Source: Streptomyces cavernae
Lineage (GTDB): Bacteria > Actinomycetota > Actinomycetes > Streptomycetales > Streptomycetaceae
Length of the DNA stretch: 64,000 bases
Assembly (NCBI RefSeq): GCF_004023625.1
Contig: NZ_RPDJ01000026.1
Span: 1-64,000 of the forward strand
Direction: 5' to 3'
Shown here: piece after piece, positions 16,337-25,653 of the stretch
Layout of the letters: each line of letters opens with the position of its first letter
How positions within the stretch are numbered: position 1 is the first letter of the stretch
Program-made: the position numbers and the translations under genes
Notes under the pieces: model-generated
Told to the model about the DNA's origin: nothing
The model's database searches: none
The model's input: the letters and a program-made list of their open reading frames with translations, nothing else

Positions 16337-17674
16337 ATGAAGGAAATCCTGGACGCCATCCAGTCGCCGGAGTCCACATCCGCCGACTTCGCGGCCCTGC
16401 CGCTGCCCGAGTCGTACCGCGCGATCACCGTGCACAAGGACGAGACGGAGATGTTCGCCGGGCTCACCACCCGCGACAAGGACCCGCGCAAGTCGATCCA
16501 CCTGGACGACGTGCCGGTGCCGGAGCTCGGCCCGGGCGAGGCCCTGGTGGCCGTCATGGCCTCCTCGGTCAACTACAACTCGGTGTGGACCTCGATCTTC
16601 GAGCCGCTGCCGACCTTCGGCTTCCTGGAGCGCTACGGCAAGCTCTCCGAGCTGACCAAGCGCCACGACCTGCCGTACCACATCATCGGCTCCGACCTGG
16701 CGGGCGTCGTCCTGCGCACCGGTCCCGGAGTCAACGCCTGGAAGCCCGGTGACGAGGTCGTCGCGCACTGCCTCAGCGTGGAGCTTGAGTCGAGCGACGG
16801 CCACAACGACACCATGCTCGACCCCGAGCAGCGCATCTGGGGCTTCGAGACCAACTTCGGCGGCCTCGCCGAGATCGCGCTCGTCAAGTCCAACCAGCTG
16901 ATGCCCAAGCCGGACCACCTCAGCTGGGAGGAGGCCGCCGCTCCGGGCCTGGTCAACTCCACCGCGTACCGGCAGCTGGTCTCCCGTAACGGCGCCCAGA
17001 TGAAGCAGGGCGACAACGTCCTGATCTGGGGCGCGAGCGGCGGACTCGGCTCCTACGCGACACAGTTCGCGCTGGCCGGCGGTGCCAACCCCATCTGTGT
17101 CGTCTCCTCGCCCCAGAAGGCGGAGATCTGCCGCTCCATGGGCGCGGAGGCGATCATCGACCGCACCGCCGAGGACTACAAGTTCTGGAAGGACGAGCAC
17201 AACCAGGACCCGCGGGAGTGGAAGCGCTTCGGCAAGCGCATCCGCGAGCTGACCGGCGGCGAGGACGTCGACATCGTCTTCGAGCACCCGGGCCGGGAGA
17301 CCTTCGGCGCGTCCGTCTACGTCACGCGCAAGGGCGGCACCATCGTCACCTGCGCCTCCACCTCCGGCTACCAGCACGAGTACGACAACCGCTACCTGTG
17401 GATGTCACTGAAGCGGATCATCGGCTCGCACTTCGCCAACTACCGCGAGGCCTGGGAGGCCAACCGGCTCATCGCGAAGGGCAAGATCCACCCCACGCTG
17501 TCGAAGGTCTATTCCCTGGAGGAGACCGGACAGGCCGCGTACGACGTGCACCGCAACCTCCACCAGGGCAAGGTCGGCGTCCTCGCGCTGGCCCCCCGCG
17601 AGGGCCTGGGCGTGCGCGACGAGGAGAAGCGCGCCAAGCACATCGACGCCATCAACCGCTTCCGGAACATCTGA
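16337..17674 (+). CDS. ccr: Crotonyl-CoA carboxylase/reductase
   Basis: A 445-residue zinc-independent medium-chain dehydrogenase/reductase that reductively carboxylates crotonyl-CoA with NADPH and CO2 to (2S)-ethylmalonyl-CoA, the committing step of the ethylmalonyl-CoA pathway. Features: YRAITVHKDETEMF start block, GroES-like domain with NYNSVWTSIFEPLPTF and HIIGSDLAGVV, and the nucleotide-binding motif WGASGGLGSYATQFA. The length is typical. In Streptomyces its product also supplies ethylmalonyl extender units for polyketides. GGAGG precedes the ATG. It is the first gene of a five-gene operon; meaA starts 10 bases after its stop. Confidence 0.97.
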   Translation: MKEILDAIQSPESTSADFAALPLPESYRAITVHKDETEMFAGLTTRDKDPRKSIHLDDVPVPELGPGEALVAVMASSVNYNSVWTSIFEPLPTFGFLERYGKLSELTKRHDLPYHIIGSDLAGVVLRTGPGVNAWKPGDEVVAHCLSVELESSDGHNDTMLDPEQRIWGFETNFGGLAEIALVKSNQLMPKPDHLSWEEAAAPGLVNSTAYRQLVSRNGAQMKQGDNVLIWGASGGLGSYATQFALAGGANPICVVSSPQKAEICRSMGAEAIIDRTAEDYKFWKDEHNQDPREWKRFGKRIRELTGGEDVDIVFEHPGRETFGASVYVTRKGGTIVTCASTSGYQHEYDNRYLWMSLKRIIGSHFANYREAWEANRLIAKGKIHPTLSKVYSLEETGQAAYDVHRNLHQGKVGVLALAPREGLGVRDEEKRAKHIDAINRFRNI

Positions 17675-17684
17675 GGTCGCAACC

Positions 17685-19742
17685 ATGACAGAGCGCCAGA
17701 CTCCCGAGGGCCGGCGGGAGAAGGACCGGCCCTGGCTGATGCGTACCTACGCCGGTCACTCCACGGCCGAGGCGTCCAACGAGTTGTACCGGCGCAACCT
17801 CGCCAAGGGCCAGACCGGGCTGTCGGTCGCGTTCGACCTGCCGACGCAGACCGGCTACGACCCCGACCACGTCCTCGCCCGCGGCGAGGTCGGCCGGGTC
17901 GGGGTATCGGTCTCGCACCTCGGTGACATGCGCCGGCTGTTCCAGGACATCCCCCTGGAGCAGATGAACACCTCGATGACGATCAACGCCACGGCCATGT
18001 GGCTGCTGGCGCTCTACCAGGTCGTCGCGGAGGAGCAAGGTCTCGACGAGGAGGCCATCAGCCTGCTCCAGGGGACGACCCAGAACGACATCGTCAAGGA
18101 GTACCTCTCGCGGGGCACGCACGTCTTCCCGCCGGGGCCCTCGCTGCGGCTGACGACGGACATGATCGCGTACACGGTCTCCCACATGCCGAAGTGGAAC
18201 CCGATCAACATCTGCAGCTACCACCTGCAGGAGGCGGGCGCCACTCCGGTCCAGGAGATCGCGTACGCGATGTCCACCGCCATCGCCGTGCTCGACGCGG
18301 TCCGCGACTCCGGCCAGGTACCGCAGGAGCGCATGGGTGATGTCGTCGCGCGCATCTCCTTCTTCGTGAACGCGGGCGTCCGCTTCGTCGAGGAGATGTG
18401 CAAGATGCGGGCGTTCGGCCGCATCTGGGACAAGATCACCCGGGAGCGGTACGGGATCGAGAACCCCAAGCACCGCCGCTTCCGTTACGGCGTCCAGGTC
18501 AACTCCCTCGGGCTGACCGAGGCGCAGCCGGAGAACAACGTCCAGCGGATCGTGCTGGAGATGCTGGCCGTGACCCTCTCCAAGGACGCACGCGCGCGTG
18601 CCGTGCAGCTGCCGGCCTGGAACGAGGCGCTGGGCCTGCCCCGGCCCTGGGACCAGCAGTGGTCGCTGCGCATCCAGCAGGTGCTGGCGTACGAGAGCGA
18701 TCTGCTGGAGTACGAGGACATCTTCGACGGGTCGCACGTCATCGAGGCCAAGGTCGCCCAGCTCGTCGAGGAGTCCTTCGCCGAGATCGACCGCATCCAG
18801 GAGATGGGCGGTGCGATGGCGGCCGTCGAGTCGGGCTATCTGAAGTCCCAGCTGGTCGCCTCGCACGCCGAGCGCCGGGCCCGGATCGAGTCGGGCCAGG
18901 AGAAGATCGTCGGCGTCAACGTCTTCGAGACGACCGAGCCCAACCCGCTGACGGCCGACCTGGACACGGCGATCCACATGGTCGACCCGGCCGTCGAGGA
19001 GCGCGTCGTACGGGCGCTGAAGGACTGGCGCGACACCCGCTACCAGCCCCCGTTCAACCATCCGCGCCCGTGCAAGGCGCTGGAGCGGCTGAAGGAGGCC
19101 GCGGCGGGCACGGACAACCTGATGGAGGCAACGCTGGAGTGCGCCCGTGCGGGGGTCACCACCGGCGAGTGGGCGGGTGCCCTGCGCGAGGTGTTCGGCG
19201 AGTTCCGGGCGCCCACGGGTGTGTCGTCGGCGCCGGTCGCGGTGACCGCCGAGGAGGGCACCGCGCTGGCGGAGGTGCGCCGCAAGGTCGACGCGACCGC
19301 CCGGGACCTGGGTGTCGGCAAGCTGCGCTTCCTGGTCGGCAAGCCCGGTCTGGACGGCCACTCCAACGGGGCCGAGCAGATCGCCGTACGGGCCAGGGAC
19401 GCCGGCTTCGAGGTGGTCTACCAGGGCATCCGGCTCACCCCCGAGCAGATCGTGGACGCGGCCGTCGCCGAGGACGTACACGCGGTCGGCCTGTCCATCC
19501 TGTCCGGCTCGCACGCGCGGCTGGTGCCGGACGTGCTGGAGCGGCTGCGTGTGGCAGGAGCCACAGAGATTCCTGTGATCGCCGGTGGCATCATCCCGAA
19601 CGGTGACGCCGAACAGCTGCGGGCCGCCGGAGTGGCCGCGGTCTTCACGCCGAAGGACTTCGACATCACCGGAATCATCGGCCGTATCGTCGACGAGATC
19701 CGGTCAGCCAACAAGCTCGACCCCCTGGAGGTCCCCGCATGA
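17685..19742 (+). CDS. meaA: MeaA, B12-dependent ethylmalonyl-CoA mutase
   Basis: A 685-residue coenzyme-B12 mutase converting (2R)-ethylmalonyl-CoA to (2S)-methylsuccinyl-CoA. The N-terminal TIM-barrel substrate domain (about 15-510) has the RPWLMRTYAGHSTAEASN entry block, DLPTQTGYDPDH and TQNDIVKEYLSRGTHVFPPG. The C-terminal cobalamin domain (about 540-680) carries the DxHxxG motif LDGHSNG with His559 as the lower axial ligand and SILSGSH. The MeaA name is used rather than methylmalonyl-CoA mutase because of its single-chain form and position between ccr and the malyl-CoA lyase gene. Its last codons overlap the next start (ATGA). Confidence 0.95.
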   Translation: MTERQTPEGRREKDRPWLMRTYAGHSTAEASNELYRRNLAKGQTGLSVAFDLPTQTGYDPDHVLARGEVGRVGVSVSHLGDMRRLFQDIPLEQMNTSMTINATAMWLLALYQVVAEEQGLDEEAISLLQGTTQNDIVKEYLSRGTHVFPPGPSLRLTTDMIAYTVSHMPKWNPINICSYHLQEAGATPVQEIAYAMSTAIAVLDAVRDSGQVPQERMGDVVARISFFVNAGVRFVEEMCKMRAFGRIWDKITRERYGIENPKHRRFRYGVQVNSLGLTEAQPENNVQRIVLEMLAVTLSKDARARAVQLPAWNEALGLPRPWDQQWSLRIQQVLAYESDLLEYEDIFDGSHVIEAKVAQLVEESFAEIDRIQEMGGAMAAVESGYLKSQLVASHAERRARIESGQEKIVGVNVFETTEPNPLTADLDTAIHMVDPAVEERVVRALKDWRDTRYQPPFNHPRPCKALERLKEAAAGTDNLMEATLECARAGVTTGEWAGALREVFGEFRAPTGVSSAPVAVTAEEGTALAEVRRKVDATARDLGVGKLRFLVGKPGLDGHSNGAEQIAVRARDAGFEVVYQGIRLTPEQIVDAAVAEDVHAVGLSILSGSHARLVPDVLERLRVAGATEIPVIAGGIIPNGDAEQLRAAGVAAVFTPKDFDITGIIGRIVDEIRSANKLDPLEVPA

Positions 19743-20713
19743 CCAGCCCAGCTCCCCAGGTCAACCGACTCCGCCCGCGACGCTCCTGCCTCGCGGTACC
19801 GGGAAGCAACCCCCGCTTCCTGGAGAAGGCCCAGGGCCTCCCGGCCGACCAGGTCTTCCTCGACCTGGAGGACGCGTGCGCGCCGCTCGCCAAGCCGGAG
19901 GCGCGGCACACCATCGTCAAGTTCCTCAACGAGGGTGACTGGACGGGCAAGACGCGGGTGGTACGGGTCAACGACTGGACGACGGAGTGGACGTACCGCG
20001 ATGTCGTGACCGTGGTCGAGGGGGCGGGCCAGAACCTCGACTGCATCATGCTGCCGAAGGTCCAGGACGCCCAGCAGGTGGTCGCACTGGATCTGCTGCT
20101 GACCCAGATCGAGAAGACGATGGGCTTCGAGGTCGGCAGGATCGGTATCGAGGCGCAGATCGAGAACGCGCAGGGCCTGAACAACGTCAACGAGATCGCC
20201 CAGGCCTCCCCGCGCATCGAGACGATCATCTTCGGCCCGGCCGACTTCATGGCGTCGATCAACATGAAGTCGCTGGTCGTGGGCGAGCAGCCGCCCGGCT
20301 ACCCGGCGGACGCCTACCACTACATCCTGATGAAGATCCTGATGGCCGCCCGCGCCAACAACCTCCAGGCGATCGACGGCCCCTACCTCCAGATCCGCAA
20401 CGTGGACGGGTACCGCGAGGTCGCGCAGCGCGCCGCGGCCCTGGGCTTCGACGGCAAGTGGGTGCTCCACCCGGGCCAGGTCGAGGCGTCCAACGAGATC
20501 TTCTCGCCGTCGCAGGAGGACTACGACCACGCCGAGCTGATCCTGGACGCGTACGAGTACTGCACGTCCGAGGCCGGCGGCAAGAAGGGCTCGGCCATGC
20601 TCGGCGACGAGATGATCGACGAGGCCAGCCGCAAGATGGCGCTGGTCATCGCGGGCAAGGGACGCGCGGCCGGCATGCAGCGCACGAGCAAGTTCGAGAT
20701 TCCGGAGGCGTGA
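19739..20713 (+). CDS. mcl: Malyl-CoA / beta-methylmalyl-CoA lyase (CitE-like)
   Basis: A 324-residue HpcH/HpaI-CitE-family lyase. In this pathway it cleaves beta-methylmalyl-CoA to glyoxylate and propionyl-CoA, and may also act on malyl-CoA. Conserved features are RRSCLAVPGSNPRFLEKA, the metal-site FLDLEDACAP (Glu/Asp), IGIEAQIENAQGL (Glu) and FGPADFMASI (Asp). The family is TIM-barrel and Mg-dependent. The start overlaps the meaA stop by 4 bases, indicating translational coupling. Context decides the substrate; sequence alone would only say CoA-ester lyase. Confidence 0.93.
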   Translation: MTSPAPQVNRLRPRRSCLAVPGSNPRFLEKAQGLPADQVFLDLEDACAPLAKPEARHTIVKFLNEGDWTGKTRVVRVNDWTTEWTYRDVVTVVEGAGQNLDCIMLPKVQDAQQVVALDLLLTQIEKTMGFEVGRIGIEAQIENAQGLNNVNEIAQASPRIETIIFGPADFMASINMKSLVVGEQPPGYPADAYHYILMKILMAARANNLQAIDGPYLQIRNVDGYREVAQRAAALGFDGKWVLHPGQVEASNEIFSPSQEDYDHAELILDAYEYCTSEAGGKKGSAMLGDEMIDEASRKMALVIAGKGRAAGMQRTSKFEIPEA

Positions 20714-20718
20714 GCGCG

Positions 20719-21288
20719 ATGCAGTTCGGGCGCACCTACGAGGAGTTCGAGGTCGGGGCGACGTACAAGCACTGGCCGGGCAAGACGGTCACCGAGTACG
20801 ACGACCACCTCTTCTGTCTCCTCACCATGAACCATCACCCGCTCCACATGGACGCCAACTACGCCGAGAACACCACGGACTTCGGCAAGAACGTCGTGGT
20901 GGGCAACTACATCTACTCGTTGCTCCTCGGCATGTCCGTGCCGGACATCTCCGGCAAGGCGATCGCCAACCTGGAGATCGAGTCGCTGAAGCACGTGGCG
21001 CCGACCTTCCACGGGGACACGATCTACGGCGAGACGACCGTGCTCGACAAATGGCCGTCAAAGTCGAAGAACGACCGCGGCATCGTGCACGTGGAGACCA
21101 AGGGCTACAAGCAGGACGGCACGCTGGTGTGCGTGTTCCGCCGCAAGGTGATGGTGCCCACCGAGACCTACATCAAGGAGCGCGGCGGCGAACAGCCCGG
21201 CCGCCCGCCCGTCTCCCACCACCACCCTCAAACGACGTCCCTGCGGGACGACCCCTCTCGTTCCGAGCTGAAGGCGCAGGAGAAGTAG
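20719..21288 (+). CDS. mch: Mesaconyl-CoA hydratase (MaoC family)
   Basis: A 189-residue MaoC-type hot-dog-fold dehydratase/hydratase, assigned to hydration of mesaconyl-C1-CoA to beta-methylmalyl-CoA. The YEEFEVGATYKHWPGKTVTE opening and the hydratase signature DDHLFCLLTMNHHPLHMDAN (catalytic Asp and His) are clear. The last 25 or so residues are a charged, poorly conserved tail. GGAGG at 20703-20707 serves the ATG at 20719; a GTG at 20710 overlapping the mcl stop is an alternative. It lies between the lyase and acyl-CoA dehydrogenase genes, and the next ATG is 2 bases after its stop. Confidence 0.9.
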   Translation: MQFGRTYEEFEVGATYKHWPGKTVTEYDDHLFCLLTMNHHPLHMDANYAENTTDFGKNVVVGNYIYSLLLGMSVPDISGKAIANLEIESLKHVAPTFHGDTIYGETTVLDKWPSKSKNDRGIVHVETKGYKQDGTLVCVFRRKVMVPTETYIKERGGEQPGRPPVSHHHPQTTSLRDDPSRSELKAQEK

Positions 21289-21290
21289 CC

Positions 21291-22496
21291 ATGGCGCGAC
21301 TCGCCCAGACCCACGGTCTGACCGACATCCAGCAGGAGATCCTCTCCACCGTCCGCGACTTCGTGGACAAGGAGATCATCCCGGTCGCCACCGAGCTGGA
21401 GCACCGCGACGAGTACCCGCAGCAGATCGTCGACGGGCTCAAGGAGTTGGGCCTGTTCGGGCTGATGATCCCCGAGGAGTACGGGGGTCTGGGCGAGTCG
21501 CTGCTCACGTACGCGCTGTGCGTGGAGGAGATCGCCCGCGGCTGGATGTCCGTCTCGGGCATCATCAACACCCACTTCATCGTGGCGTACATGCTCAAGC
21601 AGCACGGCACCGACGAGCAGAAGAACCACTTCCTGCCCAAGATGGCGCTCGGGGAGATTCGCGGTGCCTTCTCGATGTCGGAACCGGGTCTCGGCTCCGA
21701 TGTGTCGGCCATCACATCGAAGGCGGTCAAGGACGGTGACGAATACGTTCTGACCGGCCAGAAGATGTGGCTGACGAACGGCGGCTCGGCCAACTTGGTG
21801 GCGGTGCTCGTCAAGAGTGACGAAGGACACCCGGAGGGCACCGCACCGCACAAGTCGATGACGACCTTCCTGGTGGAGAAGGAGCCGGGCTTCGGCGAGG
21901 TGCGGCCCGGGCTGACCGTCCCCGGGAAGATCGAGAAGATGGGCTACAAGGGCGTCGACACCACCGAACTCATCATGGACGGCCTGCGTGTTCCGCAGAA
22001 CCGGGTGCTCGGCGGGACGACCGGCCGGGGCTTCTACCAGATGATGGACGGCGTCGAGGTCGGCCGCGTCAATGTCGCGGCACGTGGCTGCGGAGTCGCC
22101 CAGCGCGCCTTCGAGCTCGGTGTCGCCTACGCCCAGCAGCGGCACACCTTCGGCAAGCAGATCGCCCAGCACCAGGCGATTCAGTTCAAGCTGGCGGAGA
22201 TGGCTACCAAGGTCGAGGCCGCTCATGCCATGATGGTCAACGCGGCACGCAAAAAGGACTCCGGTGAGCGAAACGACCTAGAGGCAGGGATGGCGAAGTA
22301 CCTCGCCTCCGAGTACTGCAAGGAGGTCGTCGAGGATGCCTTCCGGATCCACGGCGGCTACGGCTTCTCCAAGGAGTACGAGATCGAGCGCCTCTACCGT
22401 GAGGCACCGATGCTGCTGATCGGTGAGGGTACAGCCGAAATCCAAAAAATGATCATTGGGCGCCGACTGCTCGAAGAGTATCGGTTCCAGGGATAG
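21291..22496 (+). CDS. Acyl-CoA dehydrogenase, probable methylsuccinyl-CoA dehydrogenase
   Basis: A 401-residue FAD acyl-CoA dehydrogenase. Motifs: GLMIPEEYGGLGES, FSMSEPGLGSDVSAI (substrate/FAD loop), KMWLTNGG, QRHTFGKQIAQHQAIQFKLA and the final IHGGYGFSKEYEIERLYREA with YREAPMLLIGEGTAEIQKMI. As the last gene of the ethylmalonyl-CoA operon it should oxidise (2S)-methylsuccinyl-CoA to mesaconyl-CoA. Classical Mcd of alphaproteobacteria is longer (about 550 residues), so the role rests on position; another branched-chain acyl-CoA substrate is the alternative. ATG with AGGAGAAG upstream. Confidence 0.85.
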   Translation: MARLAQTHGLTDIQQEILSTVRDFVDKEIIPVATELEHRDEYPQQIVDGLKELGLFGLMIPEEYGGLGESLLTYALCVEEIARGWMSVSGIINTHFIVAYMLKQHGTDEQKNHFLPKMALGEIRGAFSMSEPGLGSDVSAITSKAVKDGDEYVLTGQKMWLTNGGSANLVAVLVKSDEGHPEGTAPHKSMTTFLVEKEPGFGEVRPGLTVPGKIEKMGYKGVDTTELIMDGLRVPQNRVLGGTTGRGFYQMMDGVEVGRVNVAARGCGVAQRAFELGVAYAQQRHTFGKQIAQHQAIQFKLAEMATKVEAAHAMMVNAARKKDSGERNDLEAGMAKYLASEYCKEVVEDAFRIHGGYGFSKEYEIERLYREAPMLLIGEGTAEIQKMIIGRRLLEEYRFQG

Positions 22497-22668
22497 ATGT
22501 TGAGGTATGGGGTGTTTTCTTCGCGGCGAAGATCACACCCCGTCAGCACGCTTCGGCGGCCGAGTCCTCAGCTTCGCTTGCCCAGTTGCGGCTCGCAACC
22601 GATACGATCCCGGGAAAGCCGCCGTCCCCCGTTACCAGAAGCGGCGCCATCCGCTACGAAGGTCATCC

Positions 22669-23325
22669 ATGCCCCACAGCCAAACCTCTGCACCACGCGA
22701 CAGCCTGGTCGGCGTACGACTCGCGCGCGGAGCATCGCCGTGGCTTCTCCCGACCGTCGCCACCGCAGCCCTCAGCCTCGTCCGTGCCCGCCGCTCGGGT
22801 GCCGCCAAGGCCGTCGCCGTTCCCGCCACCGCGCTCGCGGCGGGGATGCTGTGGTTCTTCCGCGACCCCGAGCGCGAGATCGCCACCGGCCGAGTGATCT
22901 CGCCGGCCGACGGTGTGGTGCAGAGCATCATGCCGTGGAAGGACGGGCGCACCCGCGTCGCGATCTTCATGAGCCCGCTCAACGTACACGTCAACCGCGC
23001 ACCCCTCTCCGGCACGGTGACCTCGGTCGAGCACATCCCCGGTGGGTTCGTTCCGGCGTTCAACAAGGAGAGCGAGAACAACGAGCGCGTCGTCTGGCAC
23101 TTCGACACCGAGCTCGGCGACATCGAGATGGTGCAGATCGCGGGTGCGGTCGCGCGCCGAATCGTGCCGTACATTCCGCAGGGCACGAAGGTCGAGCAGG
23201 GTGACCGGATCGGCCTCATCCGTTTCGGCTCGCGCGTCGACATCTACCTCCCCGAGGGCATCGAGGTCGACGTGGAGGTCGGCCAGAAGACAGTGGCTGG
23301 GGTGACTCGCATTGACCGTGGTTGA
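22669..23325 (+). CDS. psd: Phosphatidylserine decarboxylase proenzyme
   Basis: A 218-residue short-form (archaeal/actinobacterial type) decarboxylase that makes phosphatidylethanolamine from phosphatidylserine at the membrane. It has a hydrophobic segment at about 25-60, then FFRDPER, SPADGVV, FMSPLNVHVNR (catalytic His), and the self-cleavage site RFGSRVDIYLP, where cutting between Gly187 and Ser188 would generate the pyruvoyl group. The short form uses GS rather than LGST. The ATG at 22669 has GAAGG upstream. pssA overlaps its 3' end by 14 bases, so both enzymes of the branch are co-translated. Confidence 0.94.
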   Translation: MPHSQTSAPRDSLVGVRLARGASPWLLPTVATAALSLVRARRSGAAKAVAVPATALAAGMLWFFRDPEREIATGRVISPADGVVQSIMPWKDGRTRVAIFMSPLNVHVNRAPLSGTVTSVEHIPGGFVPAFNKESENNERVVWHFDTELGDIEMVQIAGAVARRIVPYIPQGTKVEQGDRIGLIRFGSRVDIYLPEGIEVDVEVGQKTVAGVTRIDRG

Positions 23326-24166
23326 TCCCCAGACGCAGGCCGGCTGGGTTCCGGAGGCCGACGAGGTGGACGACGAGGAGGAGATGCCCCTCTCTCTGCG
23401 CCTGTCGATAGCGGACACCCTCACACTCGGCAACGCCACCTGCGGCTTCATGGCGGTGTACTTCACCACCACCGGCATCCTGATCCCGCACCTCACGGGC
23501 AGCGACGAGTCGGGCATGGCCCGCCATAGCGCCGCCACCGCGGTCATCCTGATGCTCTGCGCTGCGGTCTTCGACCTCTTCGACGGTCTGGTCGCCCGCA
23601 AGCTGCGGTCCTCGCCGATGGGCGCGGAGCTGGACAACCTCTCCGACCTGATCAGCTTCGGCCTGGCGCCCGCCTACTTCGTGCTCGTGTACGGCATGGT
23701 CGCGAGGGACGCGCATGAGCGGGTCGCGGCGGTGGGCGCGATCGTTGTGCTGTTGGCGGTGGTGCTGCGGCTTGCCCGCTTCTCGTGCGTCACCGTGAAG
23801 GACGGCACGTTCCAGGGCATGCCATCGCCATTCGGTGCACTCACGGTCGTCTCTATCGTGCTGCTCGAGCTGCCGTTCGAGGCGACACTGCTGGCGGTCG
23901 TCGGTACCGCGTGGCTGATGGTGAGCCGGGTCGAGTACCCGAAGCCGCGGGGCGTCCTCGCGGTGGCGATGCTCGGCTGGATCGTGTCGGCCATGGGCAT
24001 GCTGGCGGCGTGGGCGTTCGACGCGCCGGGCGGCCAGGTGCTGCTGCAGATGGGCTGTGCGCTGCAGATCGTGATGGCGGCGACGATCCCGCTGTTCGCC
24101 ACGGCGCGCCGGGTGAACACCTTCCGTGACAACCGGCGGGAGGCTCGGGCGGCACAGCTGCCCTAG
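23312..24166 (+). CDS. pssA: CDP-diacylglycerol-serine O-phosphatidyltransferase
   Basis: A 284-residue polytopic membrane enzyme of the CDP-alcohol phosphatidyltransferase class; it makes phosphatidylserine, the substrate of the adjacent Psd. The signature D-x2-DG-x2-AR-x8-G-x3-D-x3-D is present as DLFDGLVARKLRSSPMGAEL followed by DNLSD (about residues 89-113). About seven to eight hydrophobic helices follow an acidic N-terminal tail. A TTG start at 23312 overlapping psd is taken; a GTG two codons later (23318) is equally possible. A strong hairpin terminator follows 28 bases after the stop. Confidence 0.94.
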   Translation: MTVVDPQTQAGWVPEADEVDDEEEMPLSLRLSIADTLTLGNATCGFMAVYFTTTGILIPHLTGSDESGMARHSAATAVILMLCAAVFDLFDGLVARKLRSSPMGAELDNLSDLISFGLAPAYFVLVYGMVARDAHERVAAVGAIVVLLAVVLRLARFSCVTVKDGTFQGMPSPFGALTVVSIVLLELPFEATLLAVVGTAWLMVSRVEYPKPRGVLAVAMLGWIVSAMGMLAAWAFDAPGGQVLLQMGCALQIVMAATIPLFATARRVNTFRDNRREARAAQLP

Positions 24167-24194
24167 CCGGGCGGTACGCCCGTGAGACGGGTGA

Positions 24195-24226
24195 GGGCCC
24201 CGGACCTTCGTGGTCCGGGGCCCTTT
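24195..24226 (+). terminator. Rho-independent-type terminator after pssA
   Basis: Perfect 12-bp stem: GGGCCCCGGACC (24195-24206), loop TTCGT, GGTCCGGGGCCC (24212-24223), followed by TTT. It ends the psd-pssA transcript and may work in both directions, since the glycerate kinase gene converges on it. Confidence 0.9.
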
Positions 24227-24345
24227 CGCGTCGAAGCTGAGGACAGCGCCGAGGCCGGAGCGGTCCAGGGCCTGTCCGGGGTTGTGATCCGGATCAGGGA
24301 GCGGGGTGTGGTGGTGCGTGCGGCCCGCAGGCGTTCGGTCCGGGT

Positions 24346-25494
24346 TCAGCTCAGGAAATCCCGGGCGATCCGCTCCCCCACCCGCTCCAGGATCGGCCCG
24401 GCCTCCGCGATGCACCGCGCGACGTCCGGTTCGACCTCGGTGAGGGGGTACGCGCGCCCGAAGCCGGCCCGCTCCAGTGCCTCCGGCGGCAGCGCCAGCC
24501 GCCCGCACACCGCGACGACCTCCTTGCCCGCCGCCCGCGCCGCCGCCGCGACTCCCGCGGGCGCCTTCCCGTGCAGCGTCTGCTCGTCCAGCGAGCCCTC
24601 CCCGGTGATCACCAGCGAGGCCCGCTCCAGGGCGGGTGCGAAGCCGAGGACGTCCAGCATGACCTCGATACCGGGCCGGAAACGCGCACCGAGGAGCAGC
24701 GCCCCGTACCCGATGCCGCCCGCGGCGCCCGCACCGGGCGCCTGGGCGTACTCGAGCGCCTTGGGCCCGATGGACGCCTCGAGGACCGTCGCGAAGCGCG
24801 TCAGGGCGGCGTCCAGGGCCTCCACGTCATCGGGTCCGGCGCCCTTCTGGGGCCCGTACACCGCCGGCGCGCCCTTGGGCCCGGTCAATGGGTTGTCGAC
24901 GTCGCTGGCGAGCACCAGCTCGACCTCGTCGAGGCGCGGGTCGAGTCCCGAGAGGTCGGCGGTGGACAGGTCGGCGAGGCCCCCGCCGCCGGGGGCCACG
25001 GGATCGCCGTCCTCGTTCAGGAAGCGTGCGCCGAGCGCGGTCAGCATGCCCGCGCCGCCGTCCGTGGTGGCACTGCCGCCCACACCGAAGACGATGGTGC
25101 GCGCCCCGTCGTCGAGCGCGGCCCGCAGCAGTTCGCCCGAGCCGTAGGTGGTGGCCGTCAGGGGCGCGAAGACGCCCCTCGGCAGCCGCTGCAGTCCGCT
25201 CGCTTCGGCCATCTCCACCACGGCCGTGTCCCCGCGCAGCGCGTACGCCGCGGTGGTCTCCGCCCCGAGGGGGCCCGCCACCCTCCGTTCGCGGCGCTCG
25301 AACCCGGCCGCGACCGCCGCGGCGACCGTGCCGTCGCCGCCGTCGGCCACCGGCAGTGACTCCACCGCGGCGTCCGGCACGACCCGGCGCAGTCCCGCCG
25401 TCACCCGCTCGGCGACCTGGACGGCCGTCAGCGAGCCCTTGAACTTGTCCGCGGCGATCAGAACCTGCATCGTCACAGCGTCCGGCACCTGCAT
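24346..25494 (-). CDS. Glycerate kinase (GlxK/GarK family)
   Basis: A 382-residue glycerate 2-kinase-type enzyme using ATP to phosphorylate D-glycerate. Family marks: MQVLIAADKFKGSLTAVQVA near the N terminus, PVADGGDGT, TYGSGELLRAALDDGA, VFGVGGSATTDGGAGM and VITGEGSLDEQTLHGKAPAG. The length is normal. The start at 25494 is preferred because GGAGAGCAAGGGG lies immediately upstream; ATG 25470, at the conserved segment, is the alternative. The gene follows the ethylmalonyl-CoA/psd block on the opposite strand. Glyoxylate from that pathway could reach it through tartronate semialdehyde, but this link is inferred. Confidence 0.92.
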   Translation of the reverse strand: MQVPDAVTMQVLIAADKFKGSLTAVQVAERVTAGLRRVVPDAAVESLPVADGGDGTVAAAVAAGFERRERRVAGPLGAETTAAYALRGDTAVVEMAEASGLQRLPRGVFAPLTATTYGSGELLRAALDDGARTIVFGVGGSATTDGGAGMLTALGARFLNEDGDPVAPGGGGLADLSTADLSGLDPRLDEVELVLASDVDNPLTGPKGAPAVYGPQKGAGPDDVEALDAALTRFATVLEASIGPKALEYAQAPGAGAAGGIGYGALLLGARFRPGIEVMLDVLGFAPALERASLVITGEGSLDEQTLHGKAPAGVAAAARAAGKEVVAVCGRLALPPEALERAGFGRAYPLTEVEPDVARCIAEAGPILERVGERIARDFLS

Positions 25495-25653
25495 CCCCTT
25501 GCTCTCCGGGCCTTGCACATGTCAAGGCAGTCGCGCCGCTGCGACCTTAACCGGCACGGGAGCACTCCGTCATGCCTCGTCGTCCTGGTCCCGCCAACGA
25601 TGTCATGCCATGCATCCCGCGCGCGCGGGCCGCGGATTCGGTACACCGTAGCT

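Noticed and set aside
25640..25653. Leaderless promoter call for the ADP-ribosylglycohydrolase gene
   Set aside because: TACACC is at the right distance, but it is a weak -10 with no -35, so I mention it only in the gene entry.
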